A DNA stretch of 64,000 nucleotides from Pedobacter frigiditerrae (GCF_004331645.1 NZ_SJSK01000001.1:372001-436000), one strand, 5' to 3'. Shown: positions 7,746 through 16,507, counted from the first letter of the stretch. A program made the numbers and translations. The notes: generated from the sequence alone by a model not told the origin.

Positions 7746-8741
7746 TTAAATTTCTTGGTAAGGATAGTCGGTTTGCACATAAACATCTTTATAAAGTTCA
7801 GACGCATCAGGGAATGGAGATTCTTCAGCAAATTTCACTGACTCGTCAACAATCTCTTTTACTTTCTCTTCAATTGAAGTAATCCAAGCTTCATCAGCAT
7901 ATTTCTCTTTCAAGATCACCTCTCTTACTTGCTCAATTGGATCTTTCGCTTTATATGTTTCTAACTCGTCTTTAGTTCTGTATTTAGCAGGATCAGACAT
8001 AGAGTGACCACGGTAACGGTAAGTCCTCATTTCTAAGAAAGTTGGCCCTTCGCCTTTACGAGCACGTTGAATTGCTTCATCCATTGCGTTGTGCACAGCA
8101 ATTGGGTCCATTCCATCTACTGGTGCACATGGCATATCGAAACCTAAACCAATTTTATAGATATCGCTCATATTAGTGGTACGCTCAACAGAAGTTCCCA
8201 TTGCATAACCGTTGTTTTCACAAACAAAAATTACTGGTAATTTCCATAACATTGCCATATTGAAGGTCTCATTTAAAGCACCTTGTCTTACAGCCCCATC
8301 TCCCATGTAACAAATATTTACATTATCAGTTCCTTTGTATTTTTCTGCAAATGCAATACCTGCACCTAAAGGAATCTGACCACCAACAATTCCATGACCG
8401 CCATAAAAGTTGTGTTCTTTGCTAAAAATGTGCATTGAGCCACCTTTGCCTTTAGAGCAGCCAGTAATTTTACCATACATTTCGGCCATGATGCTATTTG
8501 CACTAACACCTAAAGCTAAAGCGTGTGCATGATCACGATAGGTTGTAATCATCGAATCACCTTTTTGCATAGCTGATATTGCACCTGCAACAACCGCTTC
8601 TTGCCCTATGTATAAGTGACAAAAACCACGAATTTTCTGCTGTCCATATAACTGCCCGGTTTTTTCTTCGAATTTGCGCATTAGCAACATCGACTCAAAC
8701 CACTTCAAATAGGTATCCTTATTTATTTCTACTGCACTCAT
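7746..8741 (-). CDS. pdhA: Pyruvate dehydrogenase E1 component, alpha subunit
   Basis: The 331-residue E1-alpha subunit binds thiamine diphosphate and decarboxylates pyruvate together with E1-beta. The ThDP motif starts at GDGAVRQGALNET and ends at CENN. The HAHALALG and YRYRGHSMSDP segments (phosphorylation-loop region of E1-alpha) are also present. The length is typical of the two-subunit E1. It heads the pdhA-pdhC operon. A TAGATTTG element lies 30 bases upstream of the ATG. A branched-chain 2-oxoacid dehydrogenase E1-alpha is the alternative, but the neighbouring E2 with two lipoyl domains fits pyruvate dehydrogenase better. Confidence 0.95.
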   Translation of the reverse strand: MSAVEINKDTYLKWFESMLLMRKFEEKTGQLYGQQKIRGFCHLYIGQEAVVAGAISAMQKGDSMITTYRDHAHALALGVSANSIMAEMYGKITGCSKGKGGSMHIFSKEHNFYGGHGIVGGQIPLGAGIAFAEKYKGTDNVNICYMGDGAVRQGALNETFNMAMLWKLPVIFVCENNGYAMGTSVERTTNMSDIYKIGLGFDMPCAPVDGMDPIAVHNAMDEAIQRARKGEGPTFLEMRTYRYRGHSMSDPAKYRTKDELETYKAKDPIEQVREVILKEKYADEAWITSIEEKVKEIVDESVKFAEESPFPDASELYKDVYVQTDYPYQEI

Positions 8742-8771
8742 GTTGAGGTATTGATTTTTATTTTACGAGAG

Positions 8772-8779
8772 CAAATCTA
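8772..8779 (-). promoter_or_regulatory. TAnnTTTG -7 element of the pdhA-pdhC operon
   Basis: The minus strand reads TAGATTTG 30 bases before the pdhA ATG. No -33 element was found at the best spacing. The rest of the 464-base gap 8742-9205 is AT-rich and holds this and the NlpC gene promoter; no gene is seen in it. Confidence 0.45.
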
Positions 8780-9100
8780 ATTTTTTTTATGCAATTTCTG
8801 ATATGATTTAGTGTAAAAATATCCTTGTTAAACCAATAATAACTTGTTAAAATCTATTTTGTTATCATAATCAAACTTGTAATCGTCTTTAACACGTTAT
8901 TAATATTTTTTTCTTTTAACAATCTGCAATAAATTTTAGCATCCTTAGAAAATAATGAAGAAATTAAATTTTGTTTAGAAGAATAGCTTTCCATTAGGTA
9001 TTTTATTAAAAAAATAATTTAAAATCTTGAGCGAAATAATAATATAATTACTCCGATTTGGAGTTAAAATGTTAATAACTTTTACAATTAAGTTAAAACA

Positions 9101-9132
9101 TTTGGATAACATTTGTAAATCACATACTTTTG
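9101..9132 (+). promoter_or_regulatory. Promoter of the NlpC/P60 gene (TTTG-N20-TACTTTTG)
   Basis: The -33 TTTG (9101-9104) and -7 TACTTTTG (9125-9132) are 20 bases apart, close to the Bacteroidota optimum. They predict a transcript start near 9137 and a leader of about 70 bases. Confidence 0.65.
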
Positions 9133-9205
9133 TGACCTGACAATAAGCCCGTAGTGGTGTACGTTTAAGTGTAAGTATTATCTAACCCAAACTTAACAGT
9201 ATAAC

Positions 9206-9754
9206 ATGATAAAAAAGTTTTTGTTCTCTACTTTAATCGTTCTTTGCAGTTTCTCTGCTGTTTTTGCTCAAAAGAAGACTAAAGAAACAAACGTTGAAGA
9301 CCCTGATAATTTAGCCTCACAATATTTTTCTCAAGTAATGGGTGTTGCTGTAGACGCAACCGCTAACTTAAAATTATACAAATTTATTTACGAGTGGATT
9401 GGAACTCCTTACCGTTTTGGTGGTAACACTAAAAAAGGAATTGATTGTTCTGCTTTCGCAAAAACCATTTACGAGAAAGTTTTTAACACAACCATTTTAC
9501 GTAATTCTCGTGATATTTTTAGCATGGTAGATCCTGTGTCTAAAGATGAGTTAAAAGAAGGTGATTTAGTTTTCTTTAAAATTAAAAGCCGTAGTATTTC
9601 TCACGTAGGTGTTTATTTGGGCGATAACCGTTTTGCACACTCAAGTTCTGGTGGAGTTAAAATAAGTAGCCTAAATGACCTTTATTATAGCCGTTATTTT
9701 TACAAGGGCGGAAGAATCCTTGATGGTGATAAAAAAGATTTTGTAGAAGAATAA
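9206..9754 (+). CDS. Secreted NlpC/P60 family cell-wall hydrolase
   Basis: The 182-residue protein has a signal peptide (about 1-21, ending VFAQ) and one NlpC/P60 domain at roughly 55-172. The catalytic set is visible: Cys81 in GIDCSAF, His133 in SHVGVYLG and His145 in FAHSS. The GTPYRFGG stretch before the cysteine is typical. Such enzymes are cysteine peptidases that cut D-Glu-diaminopimelate bonds in peptidoglycan stem peptides. No SH3 or LysM targeting domain is present. It is a single gene with its own promoter and terminator. Confidence 0.93.
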   Translation: MIKKFLFSTLIVLCSFSAVFAQKKTKETNVEDPDNLASQYFSQVMGVAVDATANLKLYKFIYEWIGTPYRFGGNTKKGIDCSAFAKTIYEKVFNTTILRNSRDIFSMVDPVSKDELKEGDLVFFKIKSRSISHVGVYLGDNRFAHSSSGGVKISSLNDLYYSRYFYKGGRILDGDKKDFVEE

Positions 9755-9789
9755 TATTAATTTACGATTTTAGATTAAAAAGCATATAG

Positions 9790-9819
9790 TCCTTCCCAGT
9801 TATTTGGGAGGGATTTTTT
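9790..9819 (+). terminator. Terminator after the NlpC/P60 gene
   Basis: A 9-bp stem with one G-T pair (9790-9798 with 9805-9813) is followed by six T. It separates the gene from the CapA-like gene that starts 11 bases further on. Confidence 0.8.
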
Positions 9820-9830
9820 ATTAAAACATA

Positions 9831-10931
9831 ATGAAGAAATTTTTAAGCATTGCTTTTTTAACTGTTGTTGTAGCTTATTTTTTAATAAGTTGTCAAAATA
9901 AAAGCGTTGCAATTGTTCCCCCAACAAAGGTTGATACCCCAAAGCTTAAGAAATTAAAGGATACGATTAGCATAGTTGCCGTTGGCGATATGATGTTAGG
10001 TTCCGCTTATCCAAGCAAAGTTAATCTTCCTTCAGATGATGCAGTTAATAGTTTTGTAGCTGTTGAAGAATTTTTAAAAGGTGATATCGTTTTTGGAAAT
10101 CTGGAAGGCTGCTTTTTGGACAAAGGGAAATCAACCAAATGCAGTGACCCACATAGCACCAGCTGTTTTGCCTTTAGAATGCCCGAAAGGTATGCAGGAA
10201 TTTATAAGAAAGCTGGCTTTAATGTATTAAGTATTGCGAATAACCACATCGGCGATTTTGGCTTAACAGGAAGAAAACGGACTACTTCGATATTAGATTC
10301 CCTACAAATTGAATATGCAGGATTACAATCTAAACCATTTGCAATTTTTGAAAAAGACAGTGTGAAATATGCCTTTTGCGCATTCGCCCCAAATGACAAT
10401 ACGGTTTCTATCAAAAACATTGATAGTGCTAAAATGTTGGTTGCCGAGCTTAAAAAACAGGTTGATATAGTGATCGTATCTTTTCACGGGGGGGGAGAGG
10501 GCGCTAAATTTGAACACATTACACGCAAAACAGAAGTGTTTTATAATGAAAACCGTGGAAACGTGTATGCCTTTGCACATGGTGTTATAGATGCTGGGGC
10601 AGATGTAGTTTTAGGTCATGGCCCGCACGTTACAAGAGCAATGGAAGTTTATAAAAACAAATTTATAGCTTACAGCTTAGGCAATTTCTGCACTTATGGA
10701 ATGTTTGGACTAAAAGGCCCGAATGGATTTGCTCCTCTTTTACAATTAAAAGTTAACGCCAAAGGCGATTTTCTTTATGTTGATGTAATTTCTATTAAAC
10801 AGGATAAAGTTAACCGATTAACGATTGATGAAAATTTTACAGCATTCAAAAAAATACAAACTTTAACCAATCTCGATATTCCCGAAAATCAGTTAAAGTT
10901 TGAAGGTAATGGTAGGATAAGTTTAAAATAG
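9831..10931 (+). CDS. CapA-family metallophosphatase-like lipoprotein
   Basis: The 366-residue protein has a lipoprotein signal (lipobox FLISC, Cys21). The CapA/PgsA fold is recognised by VAVGDMMLG, GNLEGCF, LSIANNHIGDFG, SFHGGGEG, VVLGHGPH and AYSLGNFCTYG, the conserved metal-site blocks of this calcineurin-like family. Members take part in poly-gamma-glutamate capsule formation or act as outer-surface hydrolases. No capB or capC gene is nearby, so polyglutamate synthesis is not supported. An eight-G run at 10488-10495 encodes part of HGGGEG and is a possible slippage site. Start: ATG right after the terminator of the previous gene. Confidence 0.88.
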   Translation: MKKFLSIAFLTVVVAYFLISCQNKSVAIVPPTKVDTPKLKKLKDTISIVAVGDMMLGSAYPSKVNLPSDDAVNSFVAVEEFLKGDIVFGNLEGCFLDKGKSTKCSDPHSTSCFAFRMPERYAGIYKKAGFNVLSIANNHIGDFGLTGRKRTTSILDSLQIEYAGLQSKPFAIFEKDSVKYAFCAFAPNDNTVSIKNIDSAKMLVAELKKQVDIVIVSFHGGGEGAKFEHITRKTEVFYNENRGNVYAFAHGVIDAGADVVLGHGPHVTRAMEVYKNKFIAYSLGNFCTYGMFGLKGPNGFAPLLQLKVNAKGDFLYVDVISIKQDKVNRLTIDENFTAFKKIQTLTNLDIPENQLKFEGNGRISLK

Positions 10932-10932
10932 G

Positions 10933-11118
10933 TTAAGCTTCGTCTTTTGTATTCCTCACTAGGCTTATGCCCGAAACAAAGAAAATTACACCTATAATAG
11001 CTGCCACTACTAGACCTCTTGTACCAGCGCTCTGCTGTACAAAGCCCCATCCAGCATATATTAAACCTATTATACCTAATATGGTTAATATCGTTCCAAA
11101 AATTCGTTTTACATTCAT
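10933..11118 (-). CDS. Small two-helix membrane protein
   Basis: The 61-residue protein has two strong hydrophobic segments (about 5-27 and 36-54), separated by a short polar loop (QQSAGTRG), and a charged C-terminus (RNTKDEA). It has no cysteine lipobox and no catalytic motif. Small proteins of this shape are widespread in Bacteroidota, but no function is known. It stops one base past the CapA-like gene, on the opposite strand. Confidence 0.7.
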   Translation of the reverse strand: MNVKRIFGTILTILGIIGLIYAGWGFVQQSAGTRGLVVAAIIGVIFFVSGISLVRNTKDEA

Positions 11119-11306
11119 AGTTTTAGATTTTACAGGAATATAACAGCGAATTATACTTTTTGTTTGGCACCCTAATAGTTAGTACAGATTATAACTTTAA
11201 GCCGTAAAATTTCAGCTATGTCCATCCTTTTTATAGGTGCCTAAATAATTATTTATTATTCATCACAATTAATAGTAATATTGATTAATAATTAAATCAA
11301 ACAACC

Positions 11307-12236
11307 ATGATGTACATTCCATACATTTTACTTTTTTTCGGACTAGTAGTATTATTCAGTTCATTTGTAACTGTTAAACAAGGTACAATTGCAGTAGTAA
11401 CTATTTTTGGCAAATACCGCAGGCAATTAAGACCAGGATTAAGTTTAAAAATTCCTTTAATAGAAGTTCTTCATTCAAGGATTTCTATTCAAAATCGTTC
11501 GGTTGAGCTTTCTTTTCAAGCGGTAACACATGACCAAGCCAATGTATATTTTAAGGCGATGTTACTTTATTCTGTTTTAAACCACGATGAAGAAACCATT
11601 AAAAATGTTGCCTTTAAATTTGTTGACGCAAACAACTTAATGCAAGCCTTAATACGTACCATCGAAGGTTCGATTAGAGCTTATGTAGCTACACAAAAAC
11701 AAGCTAACGTATTAGCACAAAGAAATGAGATTGTAGAACATGTAAAACACCAAATTGACCAAGTTTTAGAAAGTTGGGGTTACCATTTACAAGATTTGCA
11801 ATTGAATGATATTACTTTTGATGAAGAAATCATGCGTTCGATGAGTAGAGTAGTTGCTTCCAATAACTTAAAAGCAGCGGCTGAAAATGAAGGTCAAGCT
11901 CTATTAATTACTAAAACTAAAGGTGCAGAGGCCGATGGTAATGCCATTAAAATTGCTGCAGCAGCAGAGCGTGAAGCTGCTCAATTACGTGGACAAGGTA
12001 TCGCTTTATTCCGTGCAGAGGTTGCTCACGGTATGACAAAAGCTGCTCAAGAAATGGAACAAGCAAACCTTGATATTTCAGTAATCTTATTCACCATGTG
12101 GACAGAATCGATTAAACACTTTGCTGAAAATAGTGATGGTAATGTGATTTTCTTAGACGGAAGTACAGAAGGGATGAATAAGACGATGAAAGAAATGATG
12201 TCTATGCAGATGGAGAAAACAAACAATAAGAAATAA
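11307..12236 (+). CDS. SPFH/Band 7 (stomatin-like) membrane protein
   Basis: The 309-residue protein has one N-terminal membrane helix (about 3-21) followed by the SPFH domain. Typical pieces are VKQGTIAVVTIFGKYRRQLRPGLS at the start (a PGLxxKIP variant) and TFDEEIMRSMSRVVASNNLKAAAENEG at the hinge. An alanine- and glutamate-rich coiled coil of the type EREAAQLRGQG follows. SPFH proteins form large oligomeric membrane rings that organise microdomains and regulate membrane proteases. No NfeD partner gene is adjacent. Two ATGs occur in a row (11307 and 11310). It is a single gene with a bidirectional terminator downstream. Confidence 0.9.
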   Translation: MMYIPYILLFFGLVVLFSSFVTVKQGTIAVVTIFGKYRRQLRPGLSLKIPLIEVLHSRISIQNRSVELSFQAVTHDQANVYFKAMLLYSVLNHDEETIKNVAFKFVDANNLMQALIRTIEGSIRAYVATQKQANVLAQRNEIVEHVKHQIDQVLESWGYHLQDLQLNDITFDEEIMRSMSRVVASNNLKAAAENEGQALLITKTKGAEADGNAIKIAAAAEREAAQLRGQGIALFRAEVAHGMTKAAQEMEQANLDISVILFTMWTESIKHFAENSDGNVIFLDGSTEGMNKTMKEMMSMQMEKTNNKK

Positions 12237-12289
12237 TAGTTAGCTGGGTTAATCACAAATCTGTTAATATATTAAGTTAGCCAGTATTT

Positions 12290-12378
12290 GTCAGTCTGAG
12301 CGTAGTCGAAGACTAATTTAAGTGTAATCCAAAAAGATTCCTTCTACTACGCTCAGGATGACATCTTTTTGGATTACA
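12290..12378. repeat. Nested inverted repeats with two copies of the GTCAxxCTGAGCG element
   Basis: One copy of the dispersed element lies at 12290-12312 and a second, inverted copy at 12340-12362. Interleaved with them is a perfect 16-bp inverted repeat (12323-12338 with 12363-12378). The RNA could fold into alternative long hairpins. Confidence 0.7.
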
Positions 12379-12394
12379 TAAAATCTCTAAAAAC

Positions 12395-12427
12395 AAAAAA
12401 GTCTGGGCAAATTGCCCAGACTTTTTT
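12395..12427. terminator. Bidirectional terminator between the SPFH and protease genes
   Basis: An 8-bp GC-rich stem (12401-12408 with 12414-12421) is flanked by A6 on the left and T7 on the right, so it can stop transcription from both converging genes. Confidence 0.85.
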
Positions 12428-12442
12428 TATGCTTAATAATTT

Positions 12443-14680
12443 CTATTTATTAAATGTTGATGTATTACTAGTCAGCTTTGTGCTTTCAGTTAACTTCATC
12501 AAATCAACCATAATTCTTAAACTTTCTTCTTGTATAAAGTCGAAGTTGTCTTCTTTGGTAATTTTATCGCCTTTTTTAACTGGTGCTAAACCTCTAGACG
12601 CTCTCAATTGGTTTAACCTAACCAATGCTTTAGTTTCCAATTCATCACGCTCTGCTTTAAGCTTAGCTTCATTTAAAGTAATTGCAGTTTCATCATCACG
12701 TTTCTTAGAATCTAAGATATCTTGTTGCAACACTTTATAATCTAAAGAGCTTGCCATTCTTTGATCATGCATCTTCATTAAACTTGCTTTTATGCCGCTT
12801 AAATCTGCAACTTTAGTATAGGTTGATGATTTAATGATATCAAATGGCAAAGCCGATGGTTCAGTATCTTCACCAATTTTATCCAATGGATAAATAGATG
12901 GGAAATTAAAATCTGGGATAACGCCTTTATGTTGTGTACTGTTACCATTAATACGATAGAATTTACCCATTGTTAAGTTAATCTGACCTAATTGAGGTAC
13001 ACCATCTTTATCAACAATTACCGTACTTGTAGTAACAGGCTTACCTACCTTTTGCGAGGTTGTAGTTTCTTGCACTTTAGTTTTGTTTGCTGCTAAAACA
13101 GACATCATTTTTTGTAAAATAGATGGTTCTACAATTCTATTTAAATCTATGGTAGATTGTACAGTTCCTTTACCATAAGTTTGTGTACCCATTATAATAC
13201 CACGACCGTAATCTTGTATTGCACCAGCAAAAATTTCAGAAGCTGAAGCGCTTAAACGGTCAATCATTACACCAAATGGACCAGTCCATGCTGCACCTGC
13301 GTCTTTGTCTTCATCAACATTTACATTACCTCTAATATCTTTAACCTGTACTACCGGACCGTTATCAATAAATAATCCTGTTAAGTCAATAGCTTCAACC
13401 AATGAACCACCGCCGTTAGATCTTAAATCCATTACAATAGCATCAACTTTGTCGATATTTTTTAATGTATCTATTAATAAACGAACATCACGAGTGGTGC
13501 TTTTATAATTTTTATCGCCAGCATTATAGGCTTTAAAATCTGCATAAAAGGCTGGCACATCAATAATTCCTATTTTATATGGCTTGCCATCAGATTGAAT
13601 AGTTTTCACTGTTTTTTTAGCAGATTGGTCTGCCAAGATTACTTTATCTCTTACCAATGTAATGATAACTGGCTTAGAAGAAAGCTCTTGACCATTAGGT
13701 ATAATTTTTAATCTTACGGTTGTACCCTTTGGACCTTTTATTTTTGCAACAGAGTTATCAATCCTCCAACCAACTATATCTTCAAACTCTCCATCTACAC
13801 CTTGCGCAACAGCAACAATTCTATCTCCAGCATTAATTTGTTTACTTTTAAAAGCTGGCCCACCTGGAATAACATTTACAATTTTAGTAACCTCATTATC
13901 TAACTGTAATGTAGCTCCAATACCTTCCAAAGAACGAGACATTTCTTGGTTAAACACCTCAGCGTTTCTTGGGTTAAAATAGTTTGTATGTGGATCAATG
14001 GCTTCTGTAAAAGAGTCCATTATAATTTGAAACACATCTTGGTTGTTAAATTTAGCCGATTGAGTTTTTAAACTTTGGTAACGCTTAGTTAAAGTCTCAA
14101 TATTTTTCGTTTGATCAGTACCAGCAATTTTCAAGTTAACTAATTCGTATTTGACTCTACTTTTCCAAATGTTGTCTAAGGCAGCGGTAGAAGTAACCCA
14201 TGGCATTTTTTCCCTGTCATAAACATAAGTGTCGTTCTGATTAAAGTCGAACTTGTTTTTAATTTGAGAAATAGAATAATCTACACGTTCATTATATCTT
14301 TTTAAGTAAACGTTAAAAATATAAAATGGCACACTTAAATCTCCGATTCTAAAATCGTCATCTAAGGTTGTTCTGCTTTTATCAAATTCTTTAATGTCGC
14401 TTTCTAAGAAATAATACCTAGAAGGATCCAAAGCCTTGATATACCTATCTAAAATAATAGATGAGATAGAGTCATTAAGGGGAATCTTCTTATAGTTATA
14501 ATTTTCAATTAAGGAAACAACTTGTCTAATAACCAAACTTTGTTGATCATCTGGTTTTATGTTTTGAACACCATCAACCAATTTTTGGGCCTTTGGCGAA
14601 GCGCTACACGCCAACGCCGCGGCAGTAAACGTAATCATCAATACTCTTCTCAACATCTCTTTTACTTGTTTAAAATTCAT
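12443..14680 (-). CDS. prc: Carboxy-terminal processing protease (S41A, Prc/Tsp type)
   Basis: From ATG 14680 the protein has 745 residues, close to E. coli Prc. The longer frame would need a TTG at 14701. An N-terminal hydrophobic signal contains a possible lipobox (ALACS). In order come the N-terminal Tsp domain, a PDZ domain (GIGATLQL...IVAVAQG) and the S41 peptidase domain. The catalytic dyad is Ser479 in SASASEIFAGA and Lys504 in TYGKGTVQ, 25 residues apart as in Prc. A DUF3340-type C-terminal region follows. It trims periplasmic proteins and peptidoglycan hydrolases from their C-termini. Single gene. Confidence 0.94.
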   Translation of the reverse strand: MNFKQVKEMLRRVLMITFTAAALACSASPKAQKLVDGVQNIKPDDQQSLVIRQVVSLIENYNYKKIPLNDSISSIILDRYIKALDPSRYYFLESDIKEFDKSRTTLDDDFRIGDLSVPFYIFNVYLKRYNERVDYSISQIKNKFDFNQNDTYVYDREKMPWVTSTAALDNIWKSRVKYELVNLKIAGTDQTKNIETLTKRYQSLKTQSAKFNNQDVFQIIMDSFTEAIDPHTNYFNPRNAEVFNQEMSRSLEGIGATLQLDNEVTKIVNVIPGGPAFKSKQINAGDRIVAVAQGVDGEFEDIVGWRIDNSVAKIKGPKGTTVRLKIIPNGQELSSKPVIITLVRDKVILADQSAKKTVKTIQSDGKPYKIGIIDVPAFYADFKAYNAGDKNYKSTTRDVRLLIDTLKNIDKVDAIVMDLRSNGGGSLVEAIDLTGLFIDNGPVVQVKDIRGNVNVDEDKDAGAAWTGPFGVMIDRLSASASEIFAGAIQDYGRGIIMGTQTYGKGTVQSTIDLNRIVEPSILQKMMSVLAANKTKVQETTTSQKVGKPVTTSTVIVDKDGVPQLGQINLTMGKFYRINGNSTQHKGVIPDFNFPSIYPLDKIGEDTEPSALPFDIIKSSTYTKVADLSGIKASLMKMHDQRMASSLDYKVLQQDILDSKKRDDETAITLNEAKLKAERDELETKALVRLNQLRASRGLAPVKKGDKITKEDNFDFIQEESLRIMVDLMKLTESTKLTSNTSTFNK

Positions 14681-14726
14681 TCTTATAAAATCATCATCCA
14701 ATATGATACCATTTTTTTAAATAAAC

Positions 14727-14759
14727 AAAAAAGATACAGATTTAGTCTGTATCTTTTTT
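14727..14759 (-). terminator. Terminator after the HTH-only regulator
   Basis: A perfect 14-bp stem (14727-14740 with 14746-14759) with a 5-base loop ends in six T on the minus strand, 28 bases past the stop. It isolates the signalling block from prc. Confidence 0.85.
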
Positions 14760-14786
14760 GTAAAGTTTGTAAAGTTACTAATACGA

Positions 14787-15011
14787 TTAAGAAACTAGCT
14801 TGCTTTTAATAGCCAACATTACTAGGCCAACAATGCTCTTCACCTTCGTTTTTTTGAAGATATTTTTACGGTGGGTTTCTACCGTACGCTTACTTATCGC
14901 TAAATGAGCAGCAATATCTTCGTTACTAAACTCTTGAGTAATGAGCTTAATAATCTCTACCTCACGCTTGCTTAAAATATCAATTACTTTAGTACTTGTT
15001 TTCATATTCAT
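14787..15011 (-). CDS. HTH-only LuxR/GerE-type regulator
   Basis: At 74 residues this is only the DNA-binding domain of a NarL/FixJ regulator. The LuxR-type helix-turn-helix covers about 12-68, with LSKREVEIIKLI, SNEDIAAHLAISKRTVETHR and KNIFKK. The same core, RTVETHRKNIF followed by KT and SIVGL, occurs in the full regulator encoded at 15615-16250, so the two are paralogues. No receiver or sensor domain is present, and no pseudogene remnant of one is seen upstream. It may act unregulated, or compete with the full regulator for sites. ATG 15005 is an alternative start. Confidence 0.85.
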   Translation of the reverse strand: MNMKTSTKVIDILSKREVEIIKLITQEFSNEDIAAHLAISKRTVETHRKNIFKKTKVKSIVGLVMLAIKSKLVS

Positions 15012-15049
15012 AGCGTTTTGGTTTGAGATTGTTAATTATTTAAATTCAT

Positions 15050-15517
15050 TTAAAAAGTTGCGGAGAATTTTCCAGATCCTAAACTGCAATAAATAGCACT
15101 TGTTGTTGTAGCATCAAACATTTCGCATAAAAAAGTGCCTTCAATTTTGTCTGCACTAATTGCTGTAATAATTACATTGCCACCTCCATTATTTGTAGTC
15201 GCATAAGTTTTACCGCCTGTTGTAAAAGTTGCTGCTCTTGTAGCTGTTGTTAAAGTAAATGTCCCGGCCGCAGCAACATTATCTACCTTAATAACAAGGT
15301 TTGTACTATTTGGACCTAGCGCTGTAATGGTATAGTTAGTTCCAGATTTAACAGCAGTGGCTGATGTTGCTGTCCATGCAGACGCAGCGCCATTTGCCAG
15401 TGTTAGTTGTGCACTAGCAGAGCCAGTTGCTTTTACGGTTTCATCATCCTTTTTACAAGAAACAAATACCGTAGTTAAAATTGTGAATGCCAATAAAATG
15501 GTTGTGATTTTTTTCAT
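15050..15517 (-). CDS. Small alanine/threonine-rich lipoprotein
   Basis: From ATG 15517 the protein has 155 residues and a lipoprotein signal (lipobox VFVSC, Cys21). The mature part is rich in Ala, Thr and Gly and predicted to be beta-stranded, resembling the DUF6252-like lipoproteins of Bacteroidota. Two cysteines near the end (CEMF and YCSLG) could form a disulfide. The longer frame to 15541 would add a basic octapeptide in front of the signal and is less likely. It lies between two LuxR-type regulator genes on the same strand. Function unknown. Confidence 0.7.
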   Translation of the reverse strand: MKKITTILLAFTILTTVFVSCKKDDETVKATGSASAQLTLANGAASAWTATSATAVKSGTNYTITALGPNSTNLVIKVDNVAAAGTFTLTTATRAATFTTGGKTYATTNNGGGNVIITAISADKIEGTFLCEMFDATTTSAIYCSLGSGKFSATF

Positions 15518-15614
15518 TTTGATTTTCTTTTTATATAACAAATGTTAAAAAAAGCACTTCCCTTATCAATACCTTAGCTAGGGTATATTCATCTACCCAA
15601 CAGCAGGTACAAGA

Positions 15615-16250
15615 CTAAATTATCTTATGTTCGTAAGCATATTTTAACAAACCAACAATACTTTGAGTAGCGGTTTTTCTAAATATATTTTTACGATGCG
15701 TTTCAACGGTGCGTTCGCTAATAAATAGCATATCGGCTATTTTCTTGTTGCTGTGCTCGCACTCTATTAGGCGAATAATTTCTACTTCCCTATTGGTTAG
15801 ATGAGAACCTTCCTCATCATTTTTAAATGATTTCATTAATTCTCTTGTTACCTCTTCTCCAAAAAAAGTTTGCCCATTAGCTAACTTTTCCAATGCCTCT
15901 AAAAGTTCTTGTTTACCTGTATTTTTAAGAATATAACCAGAGATACCTGCATCAATCATTTCCTTAATAACCTGTCTTTCACCAAACATGGATAGAGCAA
16001 GCACCTTAATGTTTGGGTATTTCTTCTTCACATTTCTGGTAAGCTCAACGCCAGACATTTCGGGCATATTGATATCCGTTAAAAGAATATTAACCTTTAG
16101 CTCATCTAACATAGATAACACTTCCTTAGGCTGGTTACTACAACCAACTATGGCATATTTTTCTTCATTGTTGAGTAATGAACGTAAACCATCAACCACC
16201 AGTTGATGATCATCTACAATGAACAAATTTGTTAAGAGTGTATTTTCCAT
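15615..16250 (-). CDS. NarL/FixJ family response regulator
   Basis: The 211-residue protein has a receiver domain (Asp13-Asp14, phospho-acceptor Asp59 in LLTDINMPEMSG, Lys109 in YILKNTG) and a C-terminal LuxR-type helix-turn-helix (about 145-205, LTNREVEIIRLI to RTVETHRKNIF). It is the expected output partner of the HisKA_3-type kinases encoded upstream on the same strand. A spacer of 257 bases separates it from the nearer kinase gene, so it probably has its own promoter. Confidence 0.94.
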   Translation of the reverse strand: MENTLLTNLFIVDDHQLVVDGLRSLLNNEEKYAIVGCSNQPKEVLSMLDELKVNILLTDINMPEMSGVELTRNVKKKYPNIKVLALSMFGERQVIKEMIDAGISGYILKNTGKQELLEALEKLANGQTFFGEEVTRELMKSFKNDEEGSHLTNREVEIIRLIECEHSNKKIADMLFISERTVETHRKNIFRKTATQSIVGLLKYAYEHKII

Positions 16251-16472
16251 CTTACTAATTTACAAAGGAATATGTATAAATTTCATACTATGTGGCATGA
16301 GGTATTTATCGTTTAAAATATTGTTTTTATTTATCTTTATTTCATCAATCATGGTGATTGTGTTAAAATTATATTTATGTATTTCGTAGAAATCCAATTA
16401 TTTTTATTAGATCTAGTCTCAACAGTTGGCAACACCATAGTAGATGATCTTAACGGTTTAATTAGGTAATTA

Positions 16473-16505
16473 AATTAAGGCTGGAATAGTTATCCAGTCT
16501 TAATT
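16473..16505 (-). terminator. Hairpin after the 751-residue kinase gene
   Basis: A 13-bp stem with one G-T pair (16473-16485 with 16493-16505) and a 7-base loop begins 3 bases past the kinase stop. It is not followed by a clear T-run, so it may stabilise the message rather than terminate. Confidence 0.5.
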
Positions 16506-16507
16506 CA

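Noticed and set aside
9831..10931. Poly-gamma-glutamate capsule locus
   Set aside because: Only the CapA-like gene is present; no capB or capC homologue lies near, so capsule synthesis cannot be claimed.
12323..12378. Inverted repeat as insertion-sequence ends
   Set aside because: Only 24 bases lie between the arms, and there is no transposase frame or visible target duplication.
14522..14809. 95-codon plus-strand frame across the prc start
   Set aside because: It runs antisense through the prc signal region and the terminator of the HTH gene, with no own signals.
16297..16389. 30-codon hydrophobic frame in the spacer before the NarL-type regulator
   Set aside because: AT-rich DNA gives hydrophobic frames by chance, and no promoter element or terminator fits it, unlike the 34-codon gene at 21162.
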